Assembly (NCBI GenBank): GCA_003116875.1
Contig: BCKT01000013.1
Coordinates: forward strand, 999,455-1,063,454
DNA from: Takashimella koratensis
Lineage: Eukaryota; Basidiomycota; Tremellomycetes; Trichosporonales; Tetragoniomycetaceae
Reading direction: 5' to 3'
Length of the DNA stretch: 64,000 nucleotides
Below are positions 63,169 to 64,000 of the stretch, in pieces (the first letter of the stretch is position 1; the number at the start of each line of letters is the position of its first letter). The notes under the pieces are model-generated. The model worked only from the letters and a program-made list of their open reading frames with translations. It was not told where the DNA came from and did no database searches. The position numbers and the translations under genes are program-made.

Positions 63169-63672
63169 TTAGATTTTCGCTGCTAGCGGTATCCTTGCGC
63201 CTTCCGGAACCTTGTTGTTCTCGCGGAAGCGTTGGGCAATGTCTTTCATGGGGACCCATTCGACGTTGTCGTGGCTGTTGACCCAGGAGATGAAGCGATC
63301 GAGCATCAAGAGAACGTCTGAACATCAGCGATCGATCTTAGTCACACTCACGGGGTCGTCCCGAAACGTCTGGATGGATTGTAAGCGGAAGGACAAAGCC
63401 CTCGGGCTCGTTTTGGTACAAATACGTAAAGTGGTCCTTCCACTTTTGCTCAATGACGTGCGCGTCGACAAAGCCTTGAGAATTGGCGGACTCTTTGATG
63501 AACATCATTGGAGGGAGGTCGTCGAGCTTGCGTCAGCGGCGATGTCAGAAATACTCACGTCCCAGTTGGCTGGGATCTCGACCATTCCTGTGGTCTCTCC
63601 GCGTTTGAGAGGCTCCATCCATGTGCTAGCCTTTTGCGAGTAGTCGATAGGCTTCCAGGTATCACCCATTCG
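63169..63672 (-). CDS. Polysaccharide deacetylase family, C-terminal part only (5' truncated)
   Basis: Three exons encode about 145 residues ending [64 protein letters not shown] and [16 protein letters not shown] match the C-terminal half of fungal NodB-type deacetylases (putative chitooligosaccharide or peptidoglycan GlcNAc deacetylases). The N-terminal half, with the metal-binding Asp-His-His triad, is missing. Family similarity stops at about 63,672, where a GGGTTAAGGGTTAG motif and unrelated sequence begin. The ATG at 63669 is internal to the family, so it is not the real start. One intron ends in GCAAG. It may be a pseudogene fragment, a subtelomeric break or an assembly misjoin. Confidence 0.8.
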
Positions 63673-64000
63673 AGGGTTAAGGGTTAGAGAGGCGGTGCCC
63701 AATTTTCACCTCTAGTGGGGNTGTCCTCAATTCTTAACCCTTAGCTCCCAAATTTTAATACAAGGTAGCTGGGGCCTAGGAGCATCTTCTGACAAAGTTT
63801 CANAGCTAAGAATGCATGCATGCATGAGATACAGCTGTTCTAGAGAATCTATAGTGGGGTTCCATGCATGGTTTTTGGACTGGGTTGTTGCAGGGTCTTC
63901 TGCCACAGCTGTAGACCCTGGGGTTGTTTTTTTAAGTCACATGACCTGGTAATTCTCCTATGCTGTTTTTTTTAAGTCACATGACCTGGTAATACTCCTA
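63673..64000. other. Anomalous AT-rich end sequence with Ns
   Basis: From about 63,673 the composition changes: base use is AT-richer, no coding frame is evident, and N occurs at 63721 and 63803. GGGTTAAGGGTTAG (63674-63687) and its partial inverse TTAACCCTTAG (63734-63744) resemble telomere-type repeats. A GCAT tandem lies near 63,813. No gene is seen. Confidence 0.7.
63923..64000 (+). repeat. 40-bp tandem repeat at window end
   Basis: Two copies of a unit with core TTTAAGTCACATGACCTGG start at 63931 and 63971 (period 40). The next base pairs read AATTCTCCTA and AATACTCCTA. The array may continue beyond the window. Confidence 0.85.

Noticed and set aside
63674..63744. True telomere array
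   Set aside because: Only two imperfect TTAGGG-like units are present and sequence continues beyond them, so at most it is an interstitial or degenerate telomere motif.

Overview
The window is nuclear DNA from a basidiomycete fungus, most likely a Tremellomycete yeast of the Cryptococcus/Trichosporon lineage. This is inferred from compact 35-50 nt introns (GTGAGT or GTAAGT donors, CTGAC/CTAAC branch-like sequence, AG acceptors), up to about ten introns per gene, short intergenic gaps and GC-rich coding sequence. About 25 complete protein genes and two truncated ones can be read. No RNA genes, CRISPR arrays or transposons were recognised.

Region 1 (1-35.5 kb) is dominated by carbohydrate catabolism and its regulation. 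In order: a truncated hexose transporter, a Gfo/Idh oxidoreductase, a P-loop kinase, an SDR, a Zn2Cys6 regulator, an MFS sugar porter, a GH3 beta-glucosidase divergent from a lactose/cellobiose-type permease, a second Zn2Cys6 regulator, a maltose-type permease, a secreted DUF4185-like protein, a GH31 alpha-glucosidase, a GDSL/SGNH hydrolase, a GH38 alpha-mannosidase and a third Zn2Cys6 regulator. The GH3, GH31 and GH13 enzymes lack signal peptides, so the logic looks like import of oligosaccharides followed by intracellular hydrolysis.

Region 2 (35.7-46.3 kb) is the most interesting part. It holds a sugar-porter-type MFS transporter, a TauD-type Fe(II)/2-oxoglutarate dioxygenase, an SSU1-type sulfite exporter, a fourth Zn2Cys6 regulator and a xylose-reductase-type aldo-keto reductase. 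The 8-mer ATTCGGAA occurs three times in the SSU1/regulator promoter and once in the transporter/dioxygenase promoter. Together this suggests a regulated pathway for uptake and oxygenolytic desulfonation of a sulfonate, possibly a sulfosugar. A GH13 alpha-glucosidase follows.

Region 3 (48.9-63.1 kb) concerns the cell surface: a secreted PIG-L deacetylase fused to three discoidin-like domains with a Ser-rich linker, then a Golgi-type set (TPT-family nucleotide-sugar transporter, GT32, GT18-like transferase, and a fourth type II membrane protein resembling a glycosyltransferase), then an AAAP amino-acid transporter. The right end (63.17 kb onward) has the 3' part of a polysaccharide deacetylase gene. 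It is interrupted at about 63,672 by a telomere-like motif and then about 330 bp of different, AT-richer sequence with two N bases and a 40-bp tandem repeat. This looks like a scaffold edge, misjoin or subtelomeric junction.
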